Shown here: in pieces, positions 11,031 through 23,398 of the stretch
How positions within the stretch are numbered: position 1 is the first letter of the stretch
Layout of the letters: every line of letters starts with the position of its first letter
Translations under genes and position numbers: made by a program
Assembly (NCBI RefSeq): GCF_009730915.1
Contig: NC_052475.1
Location: 17,453,430 to 17,517,429, forward strand
DNA length: 64,000 nt
Direction of reading: 5' to 3'
DNA from: Dioscorea cayenensis subsp. rotundata
Lineage: Eukaryota; Streptophyta; Magnoliopsida; Dioscoreales; Dioscoreaceae
Notes under the pieces: generated by a model
Databases searched by the model: none
Told to the model about the DNA's origin: nothing
What the model saw: the letters and a program-made list of their open reading frames with translations, nothing else

Positions 11031-12530
11031 TTAATCTCTAAAGATTGAAATGTCATTCATTACCAAAAGTCCCGACAAGAGCATATATGATCCACTCCTG
11101 AAATGATGAAATCTGTTATTGTTACTTGATAACACAGAACAAAAGAAGACACATAAATCATATGTTATTGTTTCTTGCTTATATTCCTTATATCTAATAA
11201 ACCAAATCTTGCACAACAACATATATAAAAAGAAAGAAAGAAATGAGATTAAAAAAGAAGGCTTCTAAACAAGAGATGATGATTTCCACCTACTTTTCAA
11301 AAGTGATAATGTTGATCGTGACCATTTCACAAAAATGGCACATATATAAGAAATAAGATACTCTACTTGAAGAACAGAGATGAATTGAACTTTATAAACA
11401 ACAGAGCAATAGAGGCTGATAGTCCTAAAGTTATTGGTTAAATGCCATCTGTTGAATCAACAACTAGGTTTCTCAAGTGTTCATCAAGAGAACAAGAACC
11501 AATGATGCAAGGGATCTCTTGCAATTTTTCAGAGTACAAAAATACAAATATATAGAATACAAAAATCCAGCTACCACATTCTGCTGCACAAAAATATCCG
11601 GCATTGTAAAAAGTATTCTACCAGAAACTAATACTTGTGCACCTAATTCTAATTACATTAGGAAAATAATTCATTTTGTGCTCTATGGTGTTCTTGGTTC
11701 CAAAGAAAGGATTTACGTTGTGCTAATGAAGTAGAAAAAAACTTTGTCATCTTCAGGAAGAATATAAGAACTAGACAAGTTATAATTCCAATCCAATAAA
11801 GGAACAAGACCATTGATCAAATCTTGGTTGCTCAGACAAACAAAAATAAAAGATTCTTATGTTGGGCAAAGCAGGAAAATTACCTAAATTTACAATTATA
11901 GGAATATAAACTGAAATATACCACAGTTGTGTATTAGCAATATTACACATTTTTTTAGGGGTTATGCAGCCACCAAGATTACATTATTCTAGCTTTGTAT
12001 TGAAGATATTTTCATGTACATGACTCACAACACCACATTGAAAATACAGAAACCCGCCCATCTATCAGTCAGATATTGAATTTATACACTGTAAATTATG
12101 CAAGTTAAACTCAAATGTTGAAATCATAACCTATGAATAAAGAACCATCAATGACCTGGTGTATAAATGGAAAAATGCCTCACCAGGAAACTCTATTCTT
12201 ATTGGCACTGGTGGATCTAGCTTTCTTTCCCAGCTTGCTCTTTATCAGCAGATTCAATTATGAGCTATACACTGCAGATAAGCAGTAAATGTGGCATGCA
12301 TGAAGTCCAGTTCCTTGAGAGAATAAGCATCAATATGTGGCAAAGGAAATTAGAAATAGAGCCCGGGAAAAAAATCACAATCTAAATACATGCCTTGGCT
12401 ATGATAAACCATATTCACTAAAGTACTTATGCTATATTTTTCTAAGGAACTTTCACCTGCTCAACTTTGTTAACCTGGAGGTCCTTGTTTATGGAAGATG
12501 GAACCTGAGCAGTAATTCTTAGGATGCCCT
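11031..12530 (-). other. Possible exons of an unidentified minus-strand gene
   Basis: Several minus-strand segments look like exons with consensus splice sites. The clearest is 12457-12528: acceptor TGCAG, 24 codons open in only one frame (starting GILRITAQVPSSINKDLQVN), donor GTGAAA. Others are an acceptor-led segment from about 12284 that meets a stop in every frame tried, and a segment at about 11097 downward ending in a stop. The protein family is not recognised. The gene's 5' part would lie in or beyond the assembly gap. This could also be a decayed gene. Confidence 0.25.
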
Positions 12531-12690
12531 GCATATAAGCAGTAAATGGGTGAGGAATGAAAGCAAGTTACTTAAAAGAATGAGAATCAACATATGGCAA
12601 AGGAAATTAAAAACAGAACCCAGAATAAAAACAATCTAATTGCATGACTGGGCTATAATAAACTACATTCACCAAATTAGCTAAAGTAGC
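12273..12690. repeat. Diverged direct duplication of ~150 bases flanking the putative exon
   Basis: About 12276-12425 and 12535-12690 share the order AAGCAGTAAATG, AGAATAAGCATCAA or AGAATGAGAATCAA, TATGGCAAAGGAAATTA, then CTATGATAAACCA or CTATAATAAACTA. They flank the 72-base putative exon at 12457-12528. An ancient tandem duplication within introns is the simplest reading. Confidence 0.5.
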
Positions 12691-12826
12691 AGACTGTTCT
12701 TTGTGATGGACATATAGATGCAGAAATAGTTATCAATCAAATATGCCACTTGTAAACAATTTTGTAAAACATAATGGTTGACTTTTTGGCAGTAGAATGA
12801 ATGGATTTAGTTATCTAGTGATAAAT

Positions 12827-13826
12827 NNNNNNNNNNNNNNNNNNNNNNNNNNNNNNNNNNNNNNNNNNNNNNNNNNNNNNNNNNNNNNNNNNNNNNNNNN
12901 NNNNNNNNNNNNNNNNNNNNNNNNNNNNNNNNNNNNNNNNNNNNNNNNNNNNNNNNNNNNNNNNNNNNNNNNNNNNNNNNNNNNNNNNNNNNNNNNNNNN
13001 NNNNNNNNNNNNNNNNNNNNNNNNNNNNNNNNNNNNNNNNNNNNNNNNNNNNNNNNNNNNNNNNNNNNNNNNNNNNNNNNNNNNNNNNNNNNNNNNNNNN
13101 NNNNNNNNNNNNNNNNNNNNNNNNNNNNNNNNNNNNNNNNNNNNNNNNNNNNNNNNNNNNNNNNNNNNNNNNNNNNNNNNNNNNNNNNNNNNNNNNNNNN
13201 NNNNNNNNNNNNNNNNNNNNNNNNNNNNNNNNNNNNNNNNNNNNNNNNNNNNNNNNNNNNNNNNNNNNNNNNNNNNNNNNNNNNNNNNNNNNNNNNNNNN
13301 NNNNNNNNNNNNNNNNNNNNNNNNNNNNNNNNNNNNNNNNNNNNNNNNNNNNNNNNNNNNNNNNNNNNNNNNNNNNNNNNNNNNNNNNNNNNNNNNNNNN
13401 NNNNNNNNNNNNNNNNNNNNNNNNNNNNNNNNNNNNNNNNNNNNNNNNNNNNNNNNNNNNNNNNNNNNNNNNNNNNNNNNNNNNNNNNNNNNNNNNNNNN
13501 NNNNNNNNNNNNNNNNNNNNNNNNNNNNNNNNNNNNNNNNNNNNNNNNNNNNNNNNNNNNNNNNNNNNNNNNNNNNNNNNNNNNNNNNNNNNNNNNNNNN
13601 NNNNNNNNNNNNNNNNNNNNNNNNNNNNNNNNNNNNNNNNNNNNNNNNNNNNNNNNNNNNNNNNNNNNNNNNNNNNNNNNNNNNNNNNNNNNNNNNNNNN
13701 NNNNNNNNNNNNNNNNNNNNNNNNNNNNNNNNNNNNNNNNNNNNNNNNNNNNNNNNNNNNNNNNNNNNNNNNNNNNNNNNNNNNNNNNNNNNNNNNNNNN
13801 NNNNNNNNNNNNNNNNNNNNNNNNNN
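12827..13826. other. Assembly gap of exactly 1000 N
   Basis: The run of N is exactly 1000 long, so it is likely a fixed-size placeholder and the true distance is unknown. Any open frame across it is artificial. Confidence 0.99.
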
Positions 13827-13942
13827 TCAGTTACGTATTGTTTTTATTTATTCTGTTGAGCACATGTATTTTTATTTTTTATTTTTTGATTTTACGTACT
13901 GCCAAATATGGCAGAATAGAGATTGATTAAAGTTAAATAAAA

Positions 13943-14195
13943 TCCAGATTTTTAAAAATTTATGTGGTTAGTGATTAAAAACAAAATAAATAACAATACT
14001 AGCGTCCTGCATTCATGAATGGACATCCAGATTTTTTTGAAATTTTTCTGTGGTAAGTAGTTAAAAAGTAAATAAATAATAATAACAGCTTTTCAGCATT
14101 CATGAATGGGACACATCCAGATATTTTGAACTTTCTCTGTGGCAAGCATTTTAAAGCTGAATAAATAATAATAATAATAATAAAAGTTTTGTGCA
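13943..14195. repeat. Three-copy tandem repeat, ~85-base unit
   Basis: Units start with CCAGATTTTT-like sequence at about 13943, 14026 and 14117. Each runs through TGTGGTWAGT and AAATAAATAA to GCATTCATGAATGG. The copies differ by point changes and by the length of the AATAAT tract. No gene is associated. Confidence 0.65.
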
Positions 14196-14857
14196 TTATT
14201 CGTGAAAGGTCCCGTTCTCCTTTTAATCAATTTGCGTAGGTCCCCTTGGTCTCATCATTGCATTGAAAAATTAAAATCAATGTTCTTGCTCCCAGCTTGT
14301 GTGTCTAAACAAACAAAAATGAGCTGTTATATTCTTAGTTTTATTTTTTTAAAATATATAATTTTAACAAACCAGTTAACATAATTGTTTGAGTTTAGCT
14401 ACAAAATTTTTTCATATTTCACACTATTTTAATAAAAATTATTTCACTAAATATATAAAAATTTCAATGAGCTATTTTTTTAATTCCAATCAACTCATCA
14501 TAGCCAAATAATTTATAGGAGATGATATAAACTCATCTATAACTCTGATAAATTTTTTAGTCTGACGAGTTCGTTATTATTACAATGACTTTTTTTTTTT
14601 GTCTGGACGAGAGTAAATTTACTTCCCATTAAGAGTAAAATTGAAAAAAATGGTGGATGATAAAATAAGGGTACAATTTTAAAAATTATAATTAAATTTA
14701 AAAAGAAAATAAATTGGTTTGAATTCCGGAGGTTTTTGGGATATTTACAAAGTGAAGGGATGTTTTGGTCATCTACAATCTACACATGGACCTTGTGGTC
14801 CCTTTCACAAAATATAGAGTGAATGCGACCTAACAAAAGATGGAAGATAGCTCAATG

Positions 14858-14899
<42 letters not shown>

Positions 14900-15947
14900 T
14901 TTTTTCATAGACTTATTAAATATTTATTCTCAATTGTCATTTACATCAGGTACCCCATGCACCCAACCACACAATTTGAGATAAGTTGTACCCTTATCCT
15001 ATTGAAATTTTTTTTAAAAAAATAAATATATTACATTTATTATTTTTGAAATAAATTAACAATAATTTATTATTGTTTAAATTTTTTAAATTTTAATATA
15101 TATTTTTTTATTACTAGTTTTTAAGTTATGAACTTTAGTTAGCGAAAATAAAAGTTTTGTTTGTAATTTTATATTTAAAAATTAATGATTTTTTGATCTA
15201 TTAATATCGGATCATTTGTATAGGATAATTATGTTTTTGCGGAAGGATTAAATTCAAATATTAGCATATGCCTCTTGATGTAGTTTATCTGCATTTCATT
15301 TATAAAAAAATTTTAAAAATATTTTTCATTTTAAAACCACTTCCTATAATGTAAAGTTTATAAAAAAAATATTGGGCGATTTTATGTGAAAAATTGGAAC
15401 ATGCACATTTGAAAAAAAGACCTCACAAAAATACTTAAGGTTTTGTGGTGACCCAATGTATTTTGTGTGTGTGTGTGTGTTTTTGGTGGTGTGTGTGTGT
15501 TTTTGGTGGAGTTTTTTTGCTTTGTCGGTGGTTGTGTCCATGGTTAGTGAATGGGTTATTTTTTATTGTACTGTCATTCTACTCTCGCATGGGTGTGATA
15601 GGTTTTGTTGTTTGGTTTTTTTTTTTTTAAATTGAAGTGGTTTATTACCTTTTTAAAATATATATATATATTAATATATATATATATATTTATATATAAT
15701 TTTTCAAAAAATTTACCATCAATTATTGAGGGCAATTTTTCTTATTTGAATGGACGTACGAATGGGATCAGAACTCAGAAGTCTATCCTTTTTTGTGTGA
15801 ATGGAAAAATGGAACTAAAATTTGAGTGGACATAAGAAGGTAGGTATCAATCTATCTCCCTATCTTGGAGCAAGGATCACAAATGATAGCATGAGGGGAC
15901 ATGGTTGCTGTCATTAATACACACATGACAGAGAAAATTTGGCATAT

Positions 15948-15983
<36 letters not shown>

Positions 15984-16011
15984 CCAATTGTTTATGTCTC
16001 TATGGGACAAT
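14196..16011. other. AT-rich intergenic DNA with microsatellites
   Basis: No gene is recognised. It holds (TA)n tracts at about 14860-14893 and 15952-15981, an AT tract near 15658-15690, and two short (GT)n tracts separated by TTTTTGGTG at 15464-15510. The open frames here are low-complexity by-products. Confidence 0.5.
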
Positions 16012-16019
16012 GTATTTTG

Positions 16020-16786
16020 CAATGATTTAAAAACCCAATCGAACTGACCAATTCAACCGAGAACCGACCGGTAAAGTGGTCTGATTAGTGATATAAAACA
16101 CTAAAGAATCGGATTGGTTCAACGGGTTTAATTGGTGAATCGGTGAACCAGTTGAACCGGATCGATGGGTTAATTTATTAATTTAAATTATTTAATTAAT
16201 TTATTTATTTTATAATTAAAACTTTTAATAAAGTTAATAAACACATTAACTCAATCTACATTTTAGAAGGCAAAAAAGTCAAAAAATAAAAATAAAAAGC
16301 AAGATGCATAAAAATATTAATATATTAGAATTTATTATCATTAATTTTTCATGATTAACTTATAATTTTACACTAATCAATAATTAAATCATTATAGTTA
16401 AAATGTTAAATTAAACATTTGAACGGTTTGTTTTTTATTTTTTTAATCATTATTATTGTTGTTGTATACTTGTATACTTATATTTTATTTAATTCTTTAT
16501 TTTTCAATATTTGTTGTATAGTTGTATCCTTATATATTTATATTTTGAAAATTTTAATTTTATGTAAAGTTGAGACTTTGTGACCTTATAAAGGCAATTT
16601 AACTTTGCAATATGTAATTTTGTATCTTTTTTATTATTTTTTTATTATTTTTGAAATTATTTTTTACTAATTTTTAAATTTTTTAAAATTTTAAATAATT
16701 ATTTATTTGAAAAAAATAAATCCGGTTGAAGCGGTTGGACTGGAACCGGTTGCCTAATCGGTTCGACAACCGTTATTAAAACATTG
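16020..16786. mobile_element. Non-autonomous hAT-type DNA transposon with 8-bp target duplication
   Basis: The left end is CAATGATTTAAAAAC and the right end is GTTATTAAAACATTG, so the termini are near-matching inverted repeats starting CAATG. Identical GTATTTTG octamers flank it at 16012-16019 and 16787-16794. An 8-bp target duplication is the hAT hallmark. Subterminal GC-rich blocks (GAACCGACCGG on the left, GGAACCGGTTGCC on the right) enclose an AT-rich core with no coding capacity, so it must have moved with a transposase from elsewhere. Confidence 0.8.
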
Positions 16787-16794
16787 GTATTTTG

Positions 16795-17574
16795 TTTCAA
16801 ATTAACATTTTTTTACCACTTGTTAACTAAATTTAAGTTATATGTATTATTTATATACAATAATTATATTTAACCTTTAAGGATGTTTAATGGGAAGGAG
16901 GTCTTACAAAAATAGAAGCTAATGTTTTATTAATTATATAAATATGTTTTAAACATTTTACAAAGATAATTGTTTATGTGAATAATGGCTAAACGTGAAT
17001 ATTTGCCAACAAAGAGTTCTATTTTAAACCAGTAGTTTTGGTTTTTTAAATATTGGAACATAAATTTGAATTTAAAATGAAGGTTTGGTTTTCGTTTTTA
17101 TTCTAAGACAATTCAATTTCAATCTTGGTTTCAAAGAGTTCGGTTTCAAAAAATTTGTAATCTTAATTTTTTGTTTTTAAAATTATATTTCAAAGATAAT
17201 TGAACAAATGAAGATGGATGAAGAATGATTTATATTTTATAAATAAAAATAATAAATTGCATCTCTCCATGTAAGCCTTGGACAAATCAAATATTTCAAA
17301 TATATATATATATATAATAACTAAAACAGTTTCATCAAAATAGTTAAAAATTTATAATATTATATTGTCAAATTGTCAATATATATATTATGTTCATAAT
17401 TAAAAACAGAACAAAAATTAGAGGTTTGGTTTTTAGTTCCAAGTTTTGGTTTCTAATATGTAAAAATTGGAACAATAAAAAATATTCCGATTTGGTTAAA
17501 CCTACTCATGGAAAATGAAAAATAATGAGAGAATTATTTATTAATTCTAATTTTTGCTCAAATTATGGGGCTAA
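16795..17574. other. AT-rich intergenic DNA
   Basis: No coding signal. Low-complexity AT tracts and short repeated phrases of the type GGTTTGGTTTTC occur near 17080 and 17420. Nothing else was recognised. Confidence 0.45.
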
Positions 17575-17653
17575 TTAATTGCTTCTTGAACCCTACATTG
17601 CAAAATTCGCACTTCCGGCGAATTTTGCAATGTAGGGTTCAAGAAGCAATTAA
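17575..17653. repeat. Perfect 36-bp inverted repeat with 7-base loop
   Basis: The left arm 17575-17610 and right arm 17618-17653 are exact reverse complements with loop ACTTCCG. The arms contain GAACCCTACATTGCAAAATT. A transcript from either strand would fold into an uninterrupted 36-bp stem. The match stops immediately outside 17575 and 17653. No gene lies within 350 bases. Confidence 0.9.
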
Positions 17654-18020
17654 CCAAATGGCCTCTCTTAAAAGTCAAAGGATAGCGTTAATTACAAACA
17701 AGTCACACGTAGCATTAAATTTCTTTACTACATTTATAATTTAAATTAAATTAAATTTTATTTTTTTAATAAAAGAAATAAGGTTGTTTGGGATTTTTGT
17801 CGATAGTCATTTTAGGAATAGCCGAAATTAAACTCCAAAGTTCTAGTAAGATAATAGCACATATGTTGTTGAGATTGCAATTGTGTTTAATATCTGTGCG
17901 TGTCACTGATTTTTGTTAAATTGGAGTGTTTGTAGTTTATTTATCAATTCGTATATATACACATTATCAATGATAAAATTTTTATGTAATACAAATTCAC
18001 ATTATTTCAGAATAAACTAA
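17654..18020. other. Intergenic DNA before the LINE insertion
   Basis: AT-rich, non-coding. It ends at the left target duplication of the LINE. No further feature recognised. Confidence 0.4.
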
Positions 18021-18033
18021 TACCACCTCACTT

Positions 18034-20352
18034 GATTGTCTGGATTGGGATTTTCTTCATGCGATTTTGGTGGACTTTGGTTTTCCCTCTGCCTGGACTG
18101 AATTACTTATGTGGTGTGTTTCTTCGGTTCAGTTTTGTGTCTCTTGTGGTAATTTTGTTTCTGATTTGATATCCCCTAGCCGGGGGCTTCGATAGGGTGA
18201 TCCTTTGTCGCCATATCTTTTTATCTTGTGTATGGAGGCTTTTACGGTGTTGATCAAACGACAAATCCAAGTGGGCGCTCTCCATGGCTATAAGGTGGCT
18301 AGGAGAGGACCAATCATCTCTAGCTTACTCTTTGCAGATGATAGTCTTGTTTTCTTCAGGGCGACCACTGGTGAAGCTGTTGTTATGGATGCTGTGGTGA
18401 AGGATTTTGCATGTGCCTCGGGTTTGGAGATCAACTGTAGAAAGTCTTCCATTATATTTAGCAAAAATACACCTTTATTGGTACGTGCCCAGGTTGGCCA
18501 TATCCTTGGAGTACGGGAAGCGACAAGGCAGGTGAAATATCTGGGTCTTCCATTAGTTTTTGGAAGAAAAAAGTTGGCTGCTTTTCAATTCATTCGGGAC
18601 AGGGTTAGGAGTCGCTTGAACATATGGAATCAACGGTTTTTATCTCGTGCGGGTAAGATGATTCTGTTGAAGGCGGTTGTTCAGGCAATTCCTAACTATT
18701 GTATGAATGTTTACCTTCTACCAAGGGTTCTCTGTCGAGAGCTTGAACGGATGATGAACTCCTTCTGGTGGAACAACAATCGTGGCCGGGGTAAAGGTAT
18801 TAATTGGTTATCATGGGGGTCAATGTGTGCTCCAAAGGAAGTTGGAGGGCTGGGTTTTAGGTGTCTACATGATTTTAATGTTGCCCAACTTGGAAAGCAG
18901 GCATGGAGACTACTACTACATCCTCAGTCTTTGGTTGCCCAGGTGATAAAGGCGCGGTATTACCCTCATTGCTCTTTCTTGGAGGCCCAGGTGGGACACA
19001 ATCCGAGTTTCACTTGGCGTAGTATCTTGGCTTCACAACCTTTAATTCGCCAAGGTGTTCGTTGGCGAGTTGGGAATGGCCAGACTATTCATATTTGGAA
19101 CATTGCATGGCTACCAGATGATCATTGCCCATATGTTACCTCTCAACATGTTTTGGATACGTCTTTAGAGCATGTGGCGGATCTATTTCAGCAGGATGGG
19201 AGTGGGTGGGATTTGCGGAAGCTTGGGGAATTCAATGTCCGTGATAGGGAGTTGATTCTACAGATCCCACTTAGCTTTCAACAACCACCGGATTCAATCT
19301 TTTGGTGGCCGGAGAGGTCAGGCCGGTATACAGTGAAGAGTGCTCATCACCTTGCTTCTTTGGGGGGCATCATCGAGGATGGCAACTTACAATTAGTAGT
19401 TTGGGCACGGATCTGGAAATTATGCATTCCTCGGGCTGCACAGGAATTCATGTGGCGGATGGTAAAGGACTGCTTACCAACAAAGTTGAATCTTATTCAG
19501 AAACATGTTGATTTGGATCCTGTGTGTTGTGTTTGCCATGGGGCACTTGAGTCAACCATTCATATTATGTTTGATTGTCCTTTTGCAAGAGATTGCTGGA
19601 GTCTACTACATATTCATAATCCTTGGGTGATTCAAAACACGCCTTGCGGGGTTCTGTCACAATGTTGGGTGGCGCTAACGGATGATTAGTGTGCTTTGTT
19701 CTCAATTTTATGTTGGCGTATATGGCGCCACCGAAATGAGGTGCTGTGGAGGGGCAAATTTGTGCAGCCTACTGTTTTGACGAATTCCGCATATCATTTC
19801 TTACATCGTTGGCAGGAGGAGCAATGGGCAAGGGTCGCATCGGATGTGCGTATTGTCCCTCATGGGGCTGCAATAGTGTGGTCTCCTCTTCCTTCAGGTT
19901 GGCTAAAGATGAACACTGATGCTGCTGTCTCAGCTATTGGGGGACACGTGGGGTTGGCTTGGATTCTACGAAGTCCGGACTTGTCGGTGGTTGCCGCGGC
20001 AGCTATTCCTATTGCTAGGGTGTTAAATGTCGAGCTGGCGGAGGCCTTAACCATTCGGGAGGCTCTCTCTTGGTTGAAGGATAATCATTTTAGTAATGTT
20101 TATTTGGAATCAGATGCACAACAGGTCATCACAGCGATTCACAATTCAGAACTTGTCCATTCTGAGTTGGATTTGATTGCTTCTGATTGTATGTGTCTTC
20201 TTTCTTCTTTGGCAAATGTTAGTTGCGTGTTTGTCCGGCGATCAGCAAACATGGTGGCAGATGCGTTAGCAAAAACTGCTTGTTCTTTGTCTGATCGCAT
20301 GCTTTGGGAGAATACCACTCCCCCTATGTTATCTTCTTTTTTTAATGAGTAA
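18034..20352 (+). pseudogene. LINE ORF2 C-terminal half: reverse transcriptase, zinc-binding region and RNase H
   Basis: One frame runs through the whole insert with only two stops. The first is TAG at 18193-18195, where the family has Gln before GDPLSPYLFILCMEAF. The second is TAG at 19687-19689, where Trp is likely, before CALFSILCWRIWRHRNEV. Visible parts are the RT palm motif LLFADDSLVF (near 18327-18356), the thumb and connection region with KYLGLPLVFGRK, a zf-RVT-like segment (CIPRAAQEFMWRM...LPTKLNL, with CCVC and H/C residues near 19525-19580), and an RNase H domain. That domain has its acidic residues in KMNTDAAV, VELAEALTIREAL and LESDAQQV, and ends in ADALAKTA. The frame is otherwise intact, so it is a young insertion damaged by two nonsense changes, both of the C-to-T/G-to-A type. 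Confidence 0.9.
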
Positions 20353-20396
20353 TCCAGGTGTTGATCTCAAAAAAATAAAAAATAAAAAATAAAAAA
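18034..20396 (+). mobile_element. 5'-truncated LINE (L1-like) with poly(A) tail and target duplication
   Basis: The insertion starts abruptly within reverse-transcriptase sequence and ends in an A-rich tail, CAAAAAAATAAAAAATAAAA and following (20368-20396). TACCACCTCACTT occurs at 18021-18033 and again at 20397-20409, a 13-base target duplication (15 counting adjacent A residues). Together these show target-primed integration of a 5'-truncated non-LTR retrotransposon. The endonuclease and the N-terminal half of ORF2 are missing, so this copy cannot move by itself. Confidence 0.93.
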
Positions 20397-20409
20397 TACC
20401 ACCTCACTT

Positions 20410-22940
20410 TATGTCAAGTATTCATGAATAAAAGGAAACAATGGCGAGGAAAAAAAATTAAGAAAGGAATTCAAAGAGCCATGTTCTAATGTTCCTTTGA
20501 GCATGTACAAACACCAACACGAACCTCTAACCTTGTGTAACAAGGTCTGATTTAATGATTTAATTAATTTTAATTCTTCATTTCTTTGAAAAGTCTTCTT
20601 AGTCTCACTCTCACATGATATTATGCTTTGGTTTTGGTTCTGTAGTCAATGGAACATCTAGATTTCCTAATTAATGATTTGTGACCAAATCAACTCATTA
20701 ACTAATATTTTTTTTTTCAAATGCGATAAGCACAACGAGTGAAGGGTGTGCACAAGACATGAGGGTTGGTCATTTGACCAATGCACCCTCATCTAAAGTG
20801 CTTAAGATTTATATTTATATTGGGGATCTGTCACCACCATAGGCATTTAACGGGATTCAAATTTGAGATACTTGAAAATTTCATATCATGTCTTTCACAA
20901 TGGACTAGCAACACTCGGCTAGAAACCTTTTCACATTAACTAGCATTATTATTCATTTGTTTTCGTTTATTGGATATATATATATATATATATATATGTG
21001 TGATAGATCTCTAAAAATAGCTTATATTTGCGCTTAAATGGATAGTAATATATTAATAATATATAAAAGATTTTTTAAATTGTGGACAACAATGAGATGT
21101 AGAATTTTCAAAAATGTAAAAGTGAAAATAAATTTAAAAAAAAAAAATTGAACGAAGATATCAAAGAGTTTCGGGATTTTGAAGCAAACAAGCTCATAAT
21201 AATGGTAAAAAAAAAATTAAGAAGGAGATTCAAAACTAAAAGAAATAGGAAGAAATCAATTGTTAAGAGATTATTATGATCGTATTAATAAAATAAAATA
21301 AAAAGGTAATTTTTGTGTTAAAAAATATAAAATAAAAGCATTGAAACCAAATCAAACATGTTTGCATGTTATGTTCTTTTAAAAGTAAATATAATATATG
21401 TTAAGGAAAAGGAAGAATATAGATCGACCATAAGATCAGCATTGTGTCAAAAAGTATAATGCAATAGTTATTTTTTATATTTTAAATTTTTTAATTGGGT
21501 TCGTCATCCTCATATAATGCAAATCATAGATTCATAGTAAATAATATATTGTCAACTTGAATGCGGTTGAGTGAGTGGCTAATGATGCTAAACTGCCACT
21601 AAGATTTTTAACCCTTTTTAATTATTCAAATGATGAAAATTTTATAGGAGTTGCAAATTTGAATTTCGAGCTTGTAATCTTATAGAAAAATGGATGAGAT
21701 TACGAGCCCATGGGCTAGCCCAATAATTTTTTAATACATAATCAATTACTTCTTTATTAAAGAATATTAATGCTTATCTATCACACACCAATATTTATAT
21801 TAATGGCAAACATTATTATAAAATGGAAATATGATGAAAGAATACAGGGAGAAAATCTGGAAATAATCATATATGTGAATTATTATTGTTATTTAGGAAT
21901 TAATATTTTCTTTTATTTATTTTTTCTATATGTTTTTATCTTTATTTTTAATCTTTTTTAATTGATTTTTTTTAAACGACAAACATCATTAAAGAAATAA
22001 ACTAGTAAGGAGGTGCACTATTTAAAGTGAAACATCCAATTTATAAAATATTATATTACCTGAGAAATTATATTTTTGGAAATAATCATATGGATTAATA
22101 TTAATTAATTAACTCTTGGCTTAATCTTCCTGCCCAAAAAGCCCCCATTCCATAGAAGGACAACTTGACCCTCTTTGGATGAATACCACGTGGCACTGTC
22201 TGCCATTATCAAACCAATTACTTAATTAATTATTAATTAAGCCAATATTATTATATTAAAGGCACATTACTAGCTTTGCTTTTCCAGACAACCCGCCAAA
22301 GTTTATTTATTTTTTAATTATATTTTCCCAAAACATACTTAAATATATAATGTTAATATTCGTTTCCTTCACTTTGCTATTTTCGCATTCATCCCACAAA
22401 CTTTTCATTTTGACCCCACATGTTAATGGAAATCATACAAAGGTTTACTGTCTCACCATTTTTTTATTACCATAATTTCATTTTGTGTCTTTTAACAAAT
22501 TGTTCTTCAAAACAGTGATTTTTAAATGTTTTTGGCAAGTAATTATATATAAGTATATAAAATAGTTACGTGGTGAGAATAGTGACCCATGAGACAATTT
22601 CACTAAAAAAAATGGGTTTTAAAAAGTATTAGATATTTCAAAGAATATTTGTCATTATTAGTAAGTTCTTTAATCAACAAACCAATATTGAAGCATGATA
22701 ATTACCTAAAGGTAAGATATCTAATTTACACTGAGGAGGCTTAATTAATGTTTTACTTATGTATAATAATACGAAAGGCCATGTGTGGAGTGATTTGTCC
22801 TGGTTGTTGAAAAAAAAAACTAACGAACTAACTAATGATGATTTATTATATAGATTAAAAAATTACAACAAACAGAAAAATTAATTACCATGAGGCATTC
22901 TTCTCGGCTTTTCATAGGAGTTTTTAAAATTTTGCGAGGA
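20410..22940. other. AT-rich intergenic DNA, with a possible minus-strand SINE remnant
   Basis: No gene recognised. At about 20725-20940 the minus strand carries an A-box-like TAGCCGAGTGT and a degenerate B-box-like TTTGAATCCC about 50 bases apart, which hints at a decayed tRNA-derived SINE. A (TA)n tract lies at about 20974-20996. The rest is AT-rich with no recognisable structure. Confidence 0.35.
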
Positions 22941-23398
22941 GTTTTAAGGCAATATCATATAAAATAATATAAATAAACAACTCCTACCATAGTAACTATT
23001 GCATATCTTAAATTTCAAAAGTCTTATGAACATTTATTGCATAAATAATTAGGTGTAATTAATATTTTTAATTATGAATATTATAATTAATATAAATAAA
23101 AATTTAAATGTTATTAAAAAATTTAAAATTGTTCCTTGAAATGCTCTTGGAGTAGATTATACATCAGTTTTGAGGTAATATCATATATAAAATAATATAA
23201 CTAAGCAACTCCTACCATGAAGCTATTGTATACCTTGAATTTCAAAGGTCTTATGAACATTTATTGTATATATAATTAGGTGTAATTAATTTTTTAAATT
23301 ATTAATATTATAAGTAATAAAAATAAAAAGTTAAATATTATAAAAGAAATTAAAAATTGTTTTTGAAACATTCTCGGAATAAATTATACATTAACTTT
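22941..23398. repeat. Tandem duplication, unit ~226 bases
   Basis: The second copy begins at about 23167. Both copies contain AATATCATAT, AACTCCTACCAT, CTTATGAACATTTATTG and AATTAGGTGTAATTAAT in the same order, and end near AATTATACAT. Divergence is substantial. No coding capacity. Confidence 0.7.

Noticed and set aside
12797..13930. 377-codon open frame
   Set aside because: It is made almost entirely of the 1000-N gap, so the residues are unknown and the frame is meaningless.
15344..15835. Overlapping small frames around the (GT)n tract
   Set aside because: They arise from low-complexity GT, T and TA runs.
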